A model generated the notes under the pieces. That model was not told the DNA's origin and ran no database searches. It worked only from the letters and a program-made list of their open reading frames with translations. A program made the translations under genes and the position numbers. Shown here piece after piece: positions 39,641 to 47,932 of a DNA stretch of 53,956 bases; the first letter of the stretch is position 1; every line of letters starts with the position of its first letter. This DNA comes from Ruminococcus sp. (lineage in GTDB: Bacteria > Bacillota > Clostridia > Oscillospirales > Ruminococcaceae), in NCBI GenBank assembly GCA_017517145.1, contig JAFXAJ010000047.1, forward strand, positions 1 through 53,956, read 5' to 3'.

Positions 39641-42488
39641 TGTTCTCCTCCGTTTCCGTGGGCTCAGCCTCAGTTTCAACATTTTCAGCATCGGAAACTG
39701 CGGATTCTTCCTCAGAATCCTCCTCAGCAGCCTCAGCGGATATTTCCTCTGTCTCCGCTTCGGGTTCAGTTGCAGCGGATTCGGCTGTTCTGCGTTTCTT
39801 TTTCATATCCACAAAGGCAAATACCACAAACAGCAGAAGTGCTCCGCCGCTTACAATAAGTCCCGCTGTAAAGCCGTCAGGGCTGTATTTCAGCGTAATT
39901 TCATGTGTTCCGCCCTCTGCCTTCACGCCAAGCATGGACTGGAGTACAGGGAATGTCTCTGCCTTTTCGCCGTCAATATACACGCTCCACCCCTTTTCGT
40001 AAGGACTGGAAAAATAAAGTACGCCGCTTTTGTTTGCTGTGATATTTCCCTTGATTTCTGTATCAGAAAATTCTGTTATTTCAAACTGCTCATCTGCCAG
40101 TCTGTCATAAACCATTTTGAAATTTTCCTCGTTAAGACAGTATGTCACAAGTGTAAAGCTGCCGTAATCGGAATCATCCTCAAAATTTACTGTAACAGCA
40201 GCAGTCGAGCCTTCCTGACAGTCGCCCATGGGGTATGCTATAGAATATCCTTTTGATGTAATTCCCGATTCTACGCCGACTCCGTCATTTTCAACGTTTA
40301 TAGTATCAACTCCGCTGCCCTTGACAAAGCCGTAGAGATAACCGCCGTTAACTCCTGCGTATTCGTATACTGCACTTGCCTTAGAATCCTTATTTTCCAC
40401 AGTAAAGCTGTAATCGCCATAGCCTGACTTGTTAATAGTCACGTTGTTATAGGTTACGCCTGTTACAGGCTGTGCATAATAAAGACTTACATCAATTCCG
40501 CTTGCCTTCTGCATTATATTATTCTGATACTCAAAAGTATTCAGTCCGCTGTTGTCCTTTACATCAAGAATTGCGTCATCCATCATGAATCCCAGTGAAA
40601 GGGGATACTTGTTTTCATAGAGATATACAGAACCCTCTGTTGCAGCAGGTTCAAGAAATGCGGAACAGCATTTCATCTCACCAAGCTTTGACATGACATA
40701 TTTCACGCCCAGTATTGAGTTCGCAACAGGTGTTGCTGTACGGTAATAGTAACGATTTCCTGCCTCTGAACCGTACAGTCCCAGTCTCTGGAAAAGTCTT
40801 GTAACAGATACGTTTGCAGAAGATGAAAACTGTGAAAGTCCGTGATAGCCATAAAGTGAGCTGTCGTTGAGAGTATAAGTTCCCGTCATTTCCATACGGT
40901 AGAAAGGAGATGTCTCTTTCTCCTCCATTCTGTCCATTACAGTCTGGACTTCAGTATTATATGAGGGATAGCTCCTGTAGTCAGAACAGCCTACGGTTTC
41001 TACGCCGATTACGGCGTTTTTCGACAGTTCTGTCACAACAACAGCCGTCACCGCAATATTCAGAATGGTGCGGTGAAGCTTCTTGTCCCTTATGGGAACA
41101 AATTTCATGCAAATAAATATGAGCACATAAGCGCCGCTGATGATAAGAGATGTTCTCAGGGCAACGTCCGAAAAGGAAAAGCCTTCCTCGGTTTTGCTGT
41201 CAGAAAGCCAGCACATATAAAGCAGTGCTCCCGGCCCGATGAGCAGCATGGGAATCTGATATAATTTTATCCCCTTTGCCGTCATTATATCGTATGCACG
41301 ATATGCCGCCGCTACAAGAACAAAGCTGAATATAAAGGAATATCTGTAGGGCAGCTGATTTGTAACATGGAATCCATGCCATATAAAGTTGAGCTGATTC
41401 ATGTTGCAGCTTACAACAATAAGCGCCATCATGAGAACTGCCGCTATCTTTTCACGGATTTTTATACCTGCCGAGAAAAGGAATACGCCTAAAAGGGTTA
41501 TGGCAAGCATACCGCAGGCAAGATTAGGCAGTCCCTCCTTTGCTGTAGGAGGACTGTAGGAAAGCAGATTTGCAAATATATCCTGCCACTTTTCAGCCCA
41601 CTGCACTTCCTTGGGGAATGTGTTGTTTGCACTGTAGGTAAGCTGTAAGGCAAGATATGCAGGGAGAAGTATAAAACCTCCCAGACCTATACCGATAACC
41701 GATGAACGGACAATAAGCCAGATTCTGTTGAAAAAGGTTTTAATTCCCTGCCAATCAATAATGGCTGACGCTGCAAACATGAAGATAGTGAATATACAAG
41801 TGAAAAATCCTATATAATAGTTGGAGATAAGCGACAGGGCAAGAGTTACTGTGTAAAGCTTCCACTTTCCCTCACGGCACATTGCCGCAACGCCCAGCAT
41901 AACAAGGGGGAAAAGGGCTATTGTGTCGAACCACATTACATTCCAGTAATATCCCAGAGTATAGCTGCAAAGGGCAAACATAACGGAAAAAGCAACCGTT
42001 GACAAATCCCTTCTTTTAAACGTATATCTCAGGAAACAGTTGAAAAACGAGCCGCAGAATCCAATTTTTGCCGCAAGTATATACGTAAGGGCTTCACGGG
42101 CATATTCTTCTTTGAAAAATACGGAAATCCAGTTAAGAGGACTTGCGGCGTAGTATGCAATAAGGGAAAGGAAATTCGTTCCCATACCATTCTGCCATGA
42201 ATAGAGGAATGAGCCGCCTGTCAGCAGTTTTTCCCTCACCACACGAAAAAATGGAAAATACTGATGCCACAGGTCAACTACAAGAAACTGATTGTTTCCA
42301 TTAACGGACAGCTTGCCGTCCTCAAACCAGAGCATACGAATATCCTTTGTGCGCAGTGCTATGAGCATTACCACAAAGGGAATAATAAAAGAAAGAACAA
42401 AACAGGTTATATTATTATCAAATATATCCGTCCATGAACCTTCCCTTATCTTTTTTGCCTTTTCTTCGGCGGTAGCTGTCTTTTTCAT
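39600..42488 (-). CDS. YfhO-family multispanning membrane protein
   Basis: A 962-residue membrane protein with about 12 helices in the first half (for example FVLSFIIPFVVMLIAL, PLVMLGVAAM, YIGFFTCIFTIFMFAAS). A large extracytoplasmic beta-rich domain (about 485-880) and a last membrane helix (LIVSGGALLLFVVFAFVDM) follow, then a very acidic tail (Glu/Ala/Thr repeats, about 905-962). It matches YfhO-type proteins, which resemble glycosyltransferase-C enzymes and have been linked to lipoteichoic acid glycosylation in Bacillus and Listeria. The early acidic residues expected in GT-C loops are present (WFEDGKL, DLWHQYFPFF). The acidic tail overlaps the start of truA. Confidence 0.85.
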   Translation of the reverse strand: MKKTATAEEKAKKIREGSWTDIFDNNITCFVLSFIIPFVVMLIALRTKDIRMLWFEDGKLSVNGNNQFLVVDLWHQYFPFFRVVREKLLTGGSFLYSWQNGMGTNFLSLIAYYAASPLNWISVFFKEEYAREALTYILAAKIGFCGSFFNCFLRYTFKRRDLSTVAFSVMFALCSYTLGYYWNVMWFDTIALFPLVMLGVAAMCREGKWKLYTVTLALSLISNYYIGFFTCIFTIFMFAASAIIDWQGIKTFFNRIWLIVRSSVIGIGLGGFILLPAYLALQLTYSANNTFPKEVQWAEKWQDIFANLLSYSPPTAKEGLPNLACGMLAITLLGVFLFSAGIKIREKIAAVLMMALIVVSCNMNQLNFIWHGFHVTNQLPYRYSFIFSFVLVAAAYRAYDIMTAKGIKLYQIPMLLIGPGALLYMCWLSDSKTEEGFSFSDVALRTSLIISGAYVLIFICMKFVPIRDKKLHRTILNIAVTAVVVTELSKNAVIGVETVGCSDYRSYPSYNTEVQTVMDRMEEKETSPFYRMEMTGTYTLNDSSLYGYHGLSQFSSSANVSVTRLFQRLGLYGSEAGNRYYYRTATPVANSILGVKYVMSKLGEMKCCSAFLEPAATEGSVYLYENKYPLSLGFMMDDAILDVKDNSGLNTFEYQNNIMQKASGIDVSLYYAQPVTGVTYNNVTINKSGYGDYSFTVENKDSKASAVYEYAGVNGGYLYGFVKGSGVDTINVENDGVGVESGITSKGYSIAYPMGDCQEGSTAAVTVNFEDDSDYGSFTLVTYCLNEENFKMVYDRLADEQFEITEFSDTEIKGNITANKSGVLYFSSPYEKGWSVYIDGEKAETFPVLQSMLGVKAEGGTHEITLKYSPDGFTAGLIVSGGALLLFVVFAFVDMKKKRRTAESAATEPEAETEEISAEAAEEDSEEESAVSDAENVETEAEPTETEENNEESEGNNCVSGD

Positions 42489-42540
42489 TTCTTTCCTCTC
42501 TTTCAGACTGGATTTTTCACATAATTTTACCTGCGGGATT

Positions 42541-42581
42541 CTCTAAAAACCGGATTTCTGCTGTGATGGAGGTTTTTAGAG
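42541..42581 (-). terminator. Long-loop inverted repeat at the ecfT stop codon
   Basis: Eleven-base arms CTCTAAAAACC (42541-42551) and GGTTTTTAGAG (42571-42581) flank a 19-nt loop. The right arm contains the ecfT stop codon. On the minus strand no long T run follows, so terminator function is doubtful; it could be a weak attenuator between ecfT and yfhO. Confidence 0.4.
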
Positions 42582-43376
42582 CTTCCCCACAATCAGATTG
42601 CATATATAGAACATCAGCGTTATTGTCAGGGCTATATAATCCCTTGGTGCTGATTTAAGCTGTCTGAGCCTTGTTCTGCCTTCTCCTCCACGATAACAGC
42701 GACATTCCATAGCTGTTGCAAGCTCGTCTGCCCTTCTGAATGAGGAGATAAAAAGGGGCACAAGTATTGACACCATATTTTTTGCTCTTGCAGTAAGACT
42801 GCCGCTGTCTATTTCAGCGCCTCTTGCCTTCTGTGCGGACATGATTTTTTCCGTTTCCTCAAAAAGGGTTGGTATGAAGCGCAGGGCAATTGACATCATC
42901 ATCGCAAGCTCATGCACAGGCATTTTAAGCTTTTTCAGCGGCGACAGAAGCCTTTCTATTGCGTCTGTCAGCGTTATAGGCGATGTGGTGTAGGTCAGCA
43001 GTGAGCTGCCCATTATAAGCAGGGTTATACGCACAAACATGAATATGCTTATGCTGACTGCCTCCGATGTGATTTTTATGAATTTCCACTTGAATATCAC
43101 ATCTCCGCTTGTGACGAAAAACAGATTCATCAACGCCGTAAGCAGAAGCACAGGCAAAAGCGGTTTCAGGGATTTCAGGAACATCTTCATGGGAATCCTT
43201 GAAAGCAGTATTGCGAAAACAGTGAATACCGCACCTACGCCCAGACAAATAAAGCTGTCCCCTGCAAAGAGCATAAGTATGTATATAAATAATATGATTA
43301 TCTTGAATCGTGGGTCAAGACGGTGTATAAGACTGCTGCCGGGGAAATACTGTCCTATGGTAATATCCTTGAGCAT
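42576..43376 (-). CDS. ecfT: Energy-coupling factor transporter transmembrane protein
   Basis: A 266-residue EcfT with about six helices. HRLDPRFKIIILF at the start, and the cytoplasmic coupling helices ending in AQKARGAEIDSG and ATAMECRCYRGGEGRT (an ARG and an Ala-Arg-Gly-like motif pair that contacts the ATPases), are typical. I start at ATG 43376 (MLKDITIG) because GGGGAGG lies eight bases before. Together with EcfA1 and EcfA2 it forms the shared module that powers vitamin-binding S components encoded elsewhere. Confidence 0.94.
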   Translation of the reverse strand: MLKDITIGQYFPGSSLIHRLDPRFKIIILFIYILMLFAGDSFICLGVGAVFTVFAILLSRIPMKMFLKSLKPLLPVLLLTALMNLFFVTSGDVIFKWKFIKITSEAVSISIFMFVRITLLIMGSSLLTYTTSPITLTDAIERLLSPLKKLKMPVHELAMMMSIALRFIPTLFEETEKIMSAQKARGAEIDSGSLTARAKNMVSILVPLFISSFRRADELATAMECRCYRGGEGRTRLRQLKSAPRDYIALTITLMFYICNLIVGKL

Positions 43377-43377
43377 A

Positions 43378-44241
43378 TTACGCACCTCCCCTTTCCGAAA
43401 GCTTTTTCAGCAGAAGATTTTTTGCGTATTCCATGGTATATACATCCTTGCCGAAGTCAAGTCCCTGTGCTTTAAGCTTCATGAATACCTTTGTAATCTG
43501 AGGAACGTCAAGCCCGATAGCCGACAGTTCCTCCGCACGGGCAAAAACTTTCTCCGTTTCGTCATAGCAGAAAAGCTTCGATTTATTCATGACGAGAATC
43601 TTATCCGCAAATCCTGCAATATCCTCCATACTATGTGATACTATAAGAATTGTATTCTTCGTTCTCTCATGGTATTTTTTGATATGCCCCAGTATCTTGT
43701 CCCTGCCCGCAGGGTCAAGTCCTGCTGTTGGCTCGTCAAGGATAAGCACTCTCGGATTCATTGCCATAACTCCTGCTATTGCAACACGCCTTTTCTGTCC
43801 TCCCGAAAGTTCAAAGGGAGAACGCTGGAGCAGTTCCTCTTTAAGTCCAAGGTCATTGGCTGTTTCAAGGATACGGCGCTTTATCTCCGCCTCGTCAAGT
43901 CCCATATTCTTAGGGCCGAAAGCAATATCTTTATAAACTGTTTCCTCGAATATCTGGTATTCGGGATACTGGAAAACAAGTCCCACTTTAAAGCGGACAT
44001 CACGGATTTTTTTCTTGTCTGCCCATATATCCTCCCCGTCAAGGAGAATCTTTCCCGATGTGGGGCGCAGCAGACCGTTGAAATGCTGTATAAGCGTTGA
44101 TTTTCCTGAGCCTGTATGCCCCATAACGCCTACCATTTCGCCCTCGTCTATTTTAAGATTCACATTGTCAACAGCTGTTTTCTGAAAGGGTGTACCCTCG
44201 CTGTAGACATAAGTAAGCTGCTGAGTTTCAAGAATAGCCAA
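43378..44241 (-). CDS. ecfA2: Energy-coupling factor ATPase 2
   Basis: A 287-residue ABC ATPase. Walker A is GHTGSGKST (41-49), Q loop FQYPEYQIFEETV, signature LSGGQKRRVAIAG, Walker B VLILDEPTAGLDP, H loop IVSHSMEDIA. The YPEYQ Q-loop identifies the EcfA' subtype that pairs with EcfA1. It precedes ecfT (start four bases past its stop in the ATG reading) and follows ecfA1 by three bases. Confidence 0.95.
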   Translation of the reverse strand: MAILETQQLTYVYSEGTPFQKTAVDNVNLKIDEGEMVGVMGHTGSGKSTLIQHFNGLLRPTSGKILLDGEDIWADKKKIRDVRFKVGLVFQYPEYQIFEETVYKDIAFGPKNMGLDEAEIKRRILETANDLGLKEELLQRSPFELSGGQKRRVAIAGVMAMNPRVLILDEPTAGLDPAGRDKILGHIKKYHERTKNTILIVSHSMEDIAGFADKILVMNKSKLFCYDETEKVFARAEELSAIGLDVPQITKVFMKLKAQGLDFGKDVYTMEYAKNLLLKKLSERGGA

Positions 44242-44244
44242 TTT

Positions 44245-45096
44245 TTACTCCCTTTCAAAAAGACGTTTTACAGCCTCGGCACACTCGTCCTCGGTTATAA
44301 TATCCTGCGGCATATCATATCCTGCCTTTTTCAGCTCCCATGCAAGCTCTGTCACCTGCGGCACATCAAGACCTATTGCCTTGACCTGCTCCACATGGGA
44401 GAATACTTCTCTCGGCGTATTGTCAAGAATAACATTTCCCTTATCCATAACAACCACACGGTCACATTGTGCCGCCTCGTCCATATAATGAGTTATGAGA
44501 ACTATTGTTATGCCGTGTTCACGGTTCATGCGGCGGATTACCGACATTACTTCCTTGCGTCCCTGCGGGTCAAGCATTGCCGTAGGCTCGTCAAGAATGA
44601 TACATTCAGGCTTCATGGCGATTATTCCTGCTATGGCAATACGCTGTTTCTGTCCTCCTGAAAGCTGTGCAGGAGAATGATGACGGTATTCGTACATATT
44701 TACATCTTTCAGAGCGTCATCGACACGCCTGCGCATTTCCTCGTAAGGCACACCAAGATTCTCCAGCGCAAAAGCCACATCCTCCTCAACTACAGAGGAT
44801 ACTATCTGATTGTCGGGGTTCTGGAATACCATTCCTGCACGGCAGCGCAGGTCAAAAATCTTCTCCTCGTCAGCGGTACTGATACCGCCAACAGTAACAG
44901 TTCCCGAAGTGGGGAGAAGAATACCGTTTATGTGCTTGGCAAGGGTGGATTTTCCCGAACCGTTATGACCGAGAACAGCCACAAATTCGCCTTTTCTGAT
45001 TTCAAGGTCAATTCCTTTCAGCACTTCCACAGGAGTATCGTCCTCCTCGGCAGGATAGCTGAAATGAAGATTTTTTATTTCAATTATATTTTCCAT
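44245..45096 (-). CDS. ecfA1: Energy-coupling factor ATPase 1
   Basis: A 283-residue ABC ATPase. Walker A is GHNGSGKST (43-51), Q loop FQNPDNQIVSSVVEEDVAF, signature LSGGQKQRIAIAG, Walker B CIILDEPTAMLDP, H loop LITHYMDEA. The FQNPDNQ element is the hallmark of EcfA1. AAAAAGGAT precedes the start. In many Firmicutes this module sits beside ribosomal protein genes; here its upstream neighbour is a methyltransferase gene. Confidence 0.95.
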   Translation of the reverse strand: MENIIEIKNLHFSYPAEEDDTPVEVLKGIDLEIRKGEFVAVLGHNGSGKSTLAKHINGILLPTSGTVTVGGISTADEEKIFDLRCRAGMVFQNPDNQIVSSVVEEDVAFALENLGVPYEEMRRRVDDALKDVNMYEYRHHSPAQLSGGQKQRIAIAGIIAMKPECIILDEPTAMLDPQGRKEVMSVIRRMNREHGITIVLITHYMDEAAQCDRVVVMDKGNVILDNTPREVFSHVEQVKAIGLDVPQVTELAWELKKAGYDMPQDIITEDECAEAVKRLFERE

Positions 45097-45161
45097 TTTT
45101 ATCCTTTTTAAGCCTTTGTTAATCTTAGGGAAACCCCTTACAAAAAACTAATGGCTCAGAT

Positions 45162-46025
45162 TTATTTTTCCCATATAGCCGTTGAACCGCAGGGCAGAGT
45201 CAGACCTGTTGACTTTACGGGGAGTCCGATTTCGTCAAAAGTTACCTTTCCGCCGAATTTTCCTGTCAGCACAGAACCGAGAATATATCCCATAACAGAG
45301 GGCGAAAGTCCCGTAGTATAGCTGTTTATCAGGAAAAACAGAGGCTCATCGGAAAGCACTCCGGAACAAAGCTTCACAAGATCGTAAATACAGTTTTCCA
45401 GCTTCCATACCTCACCGCCGGGACCTCTGCCATAACTGGGGGGATCCATAATTACTGCGTCGTATTTTCTTCCACGGCGGATTTCACGGGCGATAAATTT
45501 TTCACAATCGTCCACAATCCAGCGTATGGGCTTGTCGGAAAGTCCCGAAACTGCGGCATTTTCCCTTGCCCACTGAACCATGCCCTTTGATGCGTCAACA
45601 TGGCAAACGTTTGCTCCTGCCTCTGCACAGGCAAGAGTAGCTCCGCCTGTGTATGCAAAGAGATTGAGCACGTTGATTTCCCTGCCTGCACTGCGTATCT
45701 TTTCAGACATATAATCCCAGTTTACAGCCTGTTCGGGGAATAATCCCGTATGCTTGAAGCCTGTTGGCTTTATATTGAATGTGAGATTCTTATAGTTTAT
45801 CGTCCAGCCGTCGGGAATTGAACGTCTGAACTCCCACTTTCCGCCGCCCTGATTGGAACGGTGATAATGACCGTCTGCTGATTTCCAGAGAGGATCACGC
45901 CTGTCTGTTTTCCAGATAATCTGCGGATCGGGGCGCACGAGAGATATATTCCCCCATTTTTCGAGCTTTTCTCCGTCCGATGTATCAATTATGACATAAT
46001 CATGCCAGTTATTTGCTGTTCTCAA
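45162..46025 (-). CDS. Class I SAM-dependent methyltransferase, RlmI/RlmK-like
   Basis: A 287-residue methyltransferase. The SAM motif I is VLNLFAYTGGATLACAEAGA, motif II VCHVDASKGMVQWARENA, and the catalytic motif IV is DAVIMDPPSYGRG (DPPSY), which suggests methylation of a nitrogen or a base in RNA. FKHTGLFPEQAVNWDYM is shared with COG1092-type rRNA methyltransferases. There is no PUA domain. The only reasonable start is TTG 46025, about nine bases after AAAGGATG. Substrate is unassigned. Confidence 0.87.
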   Translation of the reverse strand: MRTANNWHDYVIIDTSDGEKLEKWGNISLVRPDPQIIWKTDRRDPLWKSADGHYHRSNQGGGKWEFRRSIPDGWTINYKNLTFNIKPTGFKHTGLFPEQAVNWDYMSEKIRSAGREINVLNLFAYTGGATLACAEAGANVCHVDASKGMVQWARENAAVSGLSDKPIRWIVDDCEKFIAREIRRGRKYDAVIMDPPSYGRGPGGEVWKLENCIYDLVKLCSGVLSDEPLFFLINSYTTGLSPSVMGYILGSVLTGKFGGKVTFDEIGLPVKSTGLTLPCGSTAIWEK

Positions 46026-46049
46026 ATCAAAAACATCCTTTGTATTTAT

Positions 46050-47399
46050 TTATTCCTGCGGCAGCTGCGTTTTGATAACCTCCGCAATTTCAAGAGCCAT
46101 GGCATTTATTGCGGAAAAATCCCTGCCCTCAATGCGTATACGGATTACAGATTCTTTTCCAAGTTCACGGACTATAATCCGTCCGTCCTCACCGAGAATA
46201 TTCTCATACTCGTCTATAAGGTCGGTTATTGCACGGTTATTTTTCCACACTTCACGGTACTTTCTGCCGATTGGTACGCTGAACATCACCTGTGGAGTCT
46301 TTTCAATAATTTCCGCCAGTTCACTCATTTTCTTACCCTCTGCCTTCATTGCTTCAAGGAGACGGATTCCCGTGAGCTGTCCGTCAAAAGAGGGCATATC
46401 ATCGGGGAATAACACACTGCCCTGCGGATCTCCGCCTATGCTGAAGCCGCACTCCAGCATACGATGCATCATATTTCTTTCCCCTGTAGGAGCTGCCGCT
46501 GTGCCGATGTCGTTATTGCGTGCAAATCGGAGAAGTCCCAGATTATTCGCCTGCGTTACAAGTATGGAATTGTTGCGGAGTCTGTCCTGTGATTTCATAT
46601 ATCCTGCACAGGCAGCTATAATCACATCACCGTCAACAAGACAGCCATTTTCATCAACTGCAAGACAGCGTTCTCCGCTGCCGTCAAAGGCTATTCCGCA
46701 GTCACATTCATTTTCCGTGACATACTCCATAAGGCTGTCAATTCGTGTACTGCCGCTGGTATTGATATTCTGTCCGTCGGGAGTATCTCCAAGCATAAAG
46801 ACTTCTGCTCCGAGAGATGTAAAAATCTCCTCCGCTGTAAGGGATGTACTTCCGTTGGCGCAGTCTATGGCTATTTTCAGCCCGTTCAGGTCAACAGGCG
46901 CAATTTCTTTTATATAAGCGCTGTATTCATCAAGAGCATTTTCACAGCAGATTATACTGCCGTACTTTTTCAGCTGAACAGGCTCGATTTCATCGGGAAC
47001 ATCAAGAAGAAGCCGTTCTATTCCGTCCTCGCCGTCCTCGCCGAGACGATAGCCGTAAGAGGAATACAGCTTTATACCGTTGTATTCACTGTTGGTATGG
47101 GCAGCTGTTATCATGATTCCGCCCTGTGCTTCACGGCGGCGTATATGCCATGCAAGGACTGATGACGGCACTTCACCCAGAAGTTCAGCGTCAGCGCCTG
47201 CGGAACATATTCCCGCACATAATGCTGCTTCAAGAGCGTCGGAGGAATGTCTCATATCCTTTCCCACGAGGATTTTTGTACTGCCGTTGGGAGCAGCCAT
47301 AATTTTCGCTGCTGCTCTGCCTATCTGCATGGCAAGCTCGCAGGTTATTTCCGTTACAGCAATACCTCTTATGCCGTTTTTTCCAAATAATTTTCCCAT
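46050..47399 (-). CDS. Phosphoglucosamine mutase homologue lacking the catalytic motifs
   Basis: A 449-residue protein clearly in the GlmM fold: opening GKLFGKNGIRGIAV, all four domains at normal length, and LNGLKIAIDCANGSTS, INTSGST, GIAFDG. But every active-site loop is altered. The phosphoserine loop SASHNP is TAAHTN (98-103), so the phospho-acceptor Ser is A100. The metal loop DGDGDR is DGSGER (239-244), losing one of three Asp and changing another. The sugar loop GGEQSGH is GGDPQGS (322-328). The phosphate-binding RPSGTEP is RELGKES near the C-terminus. It therefore cannot work as a normal mutase and is probably a pseudoenzyme or has a new activity. Start at ATG 47399 behind GAGGTGAT. 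Confidence 0.85.
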   Translation of the reverse strand: MGKLFGKNGIRGIAVTEITCELAMQIGRAAAKIMAAPNGSTKILVGKDMRHSSDALEAALCAGICSAGADAELLGEVPSSVLAWHIRRREAQGGIMITAAHTNSEYNGIKLYSSYGYRLGEDGEDGIERLLLDVPDEIEPVQLKKYGSIICCENALDEYSAYIKEIAPVDLNGLKIAIDCANGSTSLTAEEIFTSLGAEVFMLGDTPDGQNINTSGSTRIDSLMEYVTENECDCGIAFDGSGERCLAVDENGCLVDGDVIIAACAGYMKSQDRLRNNSILVTQANNLGLLRFARNNDIGTAAAPTGERNMMHRMLECGFSIGGDPQGSVLFPDDMPSFDGQLTGIRLLEAMKAEGKKMSELAEIIEKTPQVMFSVPIGRKYREVWKNNRAITDLIDEYENILGEDGRIIVRELGKESVIRIRIEGRDFSAINAMALEIAEVIKTQLPQE

Positions 47400-47446
47400 T
47401 GAAATCACCTCGTTTTCCAATTAAGAACTAATACACCACACATACC

Positions 47447-47480
47447 AATTCATAATTCTTAATTCATAATTCTTAATTCG
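47447..47480. repeat. Tandem AATTCATAATTCTT repeats
   Basis: Two exact tandem copies of the 14-mer AATTCATAATTCTT (47447-47460 and 47461-47474) plus a partial third. The second copy encodes the last residues and stop (ELRIMN) of the neighbouring gene. Similar AATTCGTAATT sequence lies at 20668-20681 after the small regulator gene. Confidence 0.75.
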
Positions 47481-47920
47481 TATATCGCTATTATCCTGCA
47501 ATTTTCAAATACTTTTTCAGGGGATTCGTAGAATCGCTCGCAGGTACAGCCGTTGTACCTGTTGTATACTCTGATTCTCCCTGCTTCACGGACGCAGAAT
47601 ACCGTATGTATCGTGGAGAGAAACGGTCTGCCTGTCCACGAAGATATTATAAACGCTTTTCCTGCGTCTTTTATATCGCATCGGCTGTTTTTCACACCGA
47701 AATGCTCCAGTGCTTTGCCTATACGGAAGGGATTGCAGCCGAATAAGCCGAAAACCATGGCATACCGCCGCATATACCTCGCAACTTCCTCAACAGGCTT
47801 TGGTTTTCCGCAGTACTCAATGGCATTGCACACCGATATTACTTCGCAGCCGTTGAAGCTCATGGGGAAAAGTCCGTATCGGATTTTCGCAACATCCCCT
47901 TTGCCCTGTCCGTTTATCAT
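47459..47920 (-). CDS. Putative C39-like cysteine peptidase domain protein
   Basis: A 153-residue protein without signal peptide. SFNGCEVISVCNAIEYCG (C25) looks like the nucleophile helix of papain-like C39 domains. GRPFLSTIHTVFCV (H105) and RIRVYNRYNG (N120/N123) fit the His and Asn positions, with a final strand ERFYESPEKVF. A Cys-rich content (nine Cys) and the lack of an export signal are unusual for a C39 protease, so it may be cytoplasmic or inactive. TAGGTGAT precedes ATG 47920. It follows ruvB by 12 nt. The terminal ELRIMN comes from a tandem repeat, so the original C-terminus may be slightly altered. Confidence 0.6.
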   Translation of the reverse strand: MINGQGKGDVAKIRYGLFPMSFNGCEVISVCNAIEYCGKPKPVEEVARYMRRYAMVFGLFGCNPFRIGKALEHFGVKNSRCDIKDAGKAFIISSWTGRPFLSTIHTVFCVREAGRIRVYNRYNGCTCERFYESPEKVFENCRIIAIYELRIMN

Positions 47921-47932
47921 AGAATCACCTAC

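Noticed and set aside
42541..42581. Strong terminator between ecfT and yfhO
   Set aside because: The arms match perfectly but the loop is 19 nt and no T run follows, so I list it only as a weak candidate.
46072..46917. A 281-codon plus-strand frame opposite the GlmM-like gene
   Set aside because: Antisense shadow; Ser/Arg/Pro-rich composition, no ribosome site, no recognisable domain.
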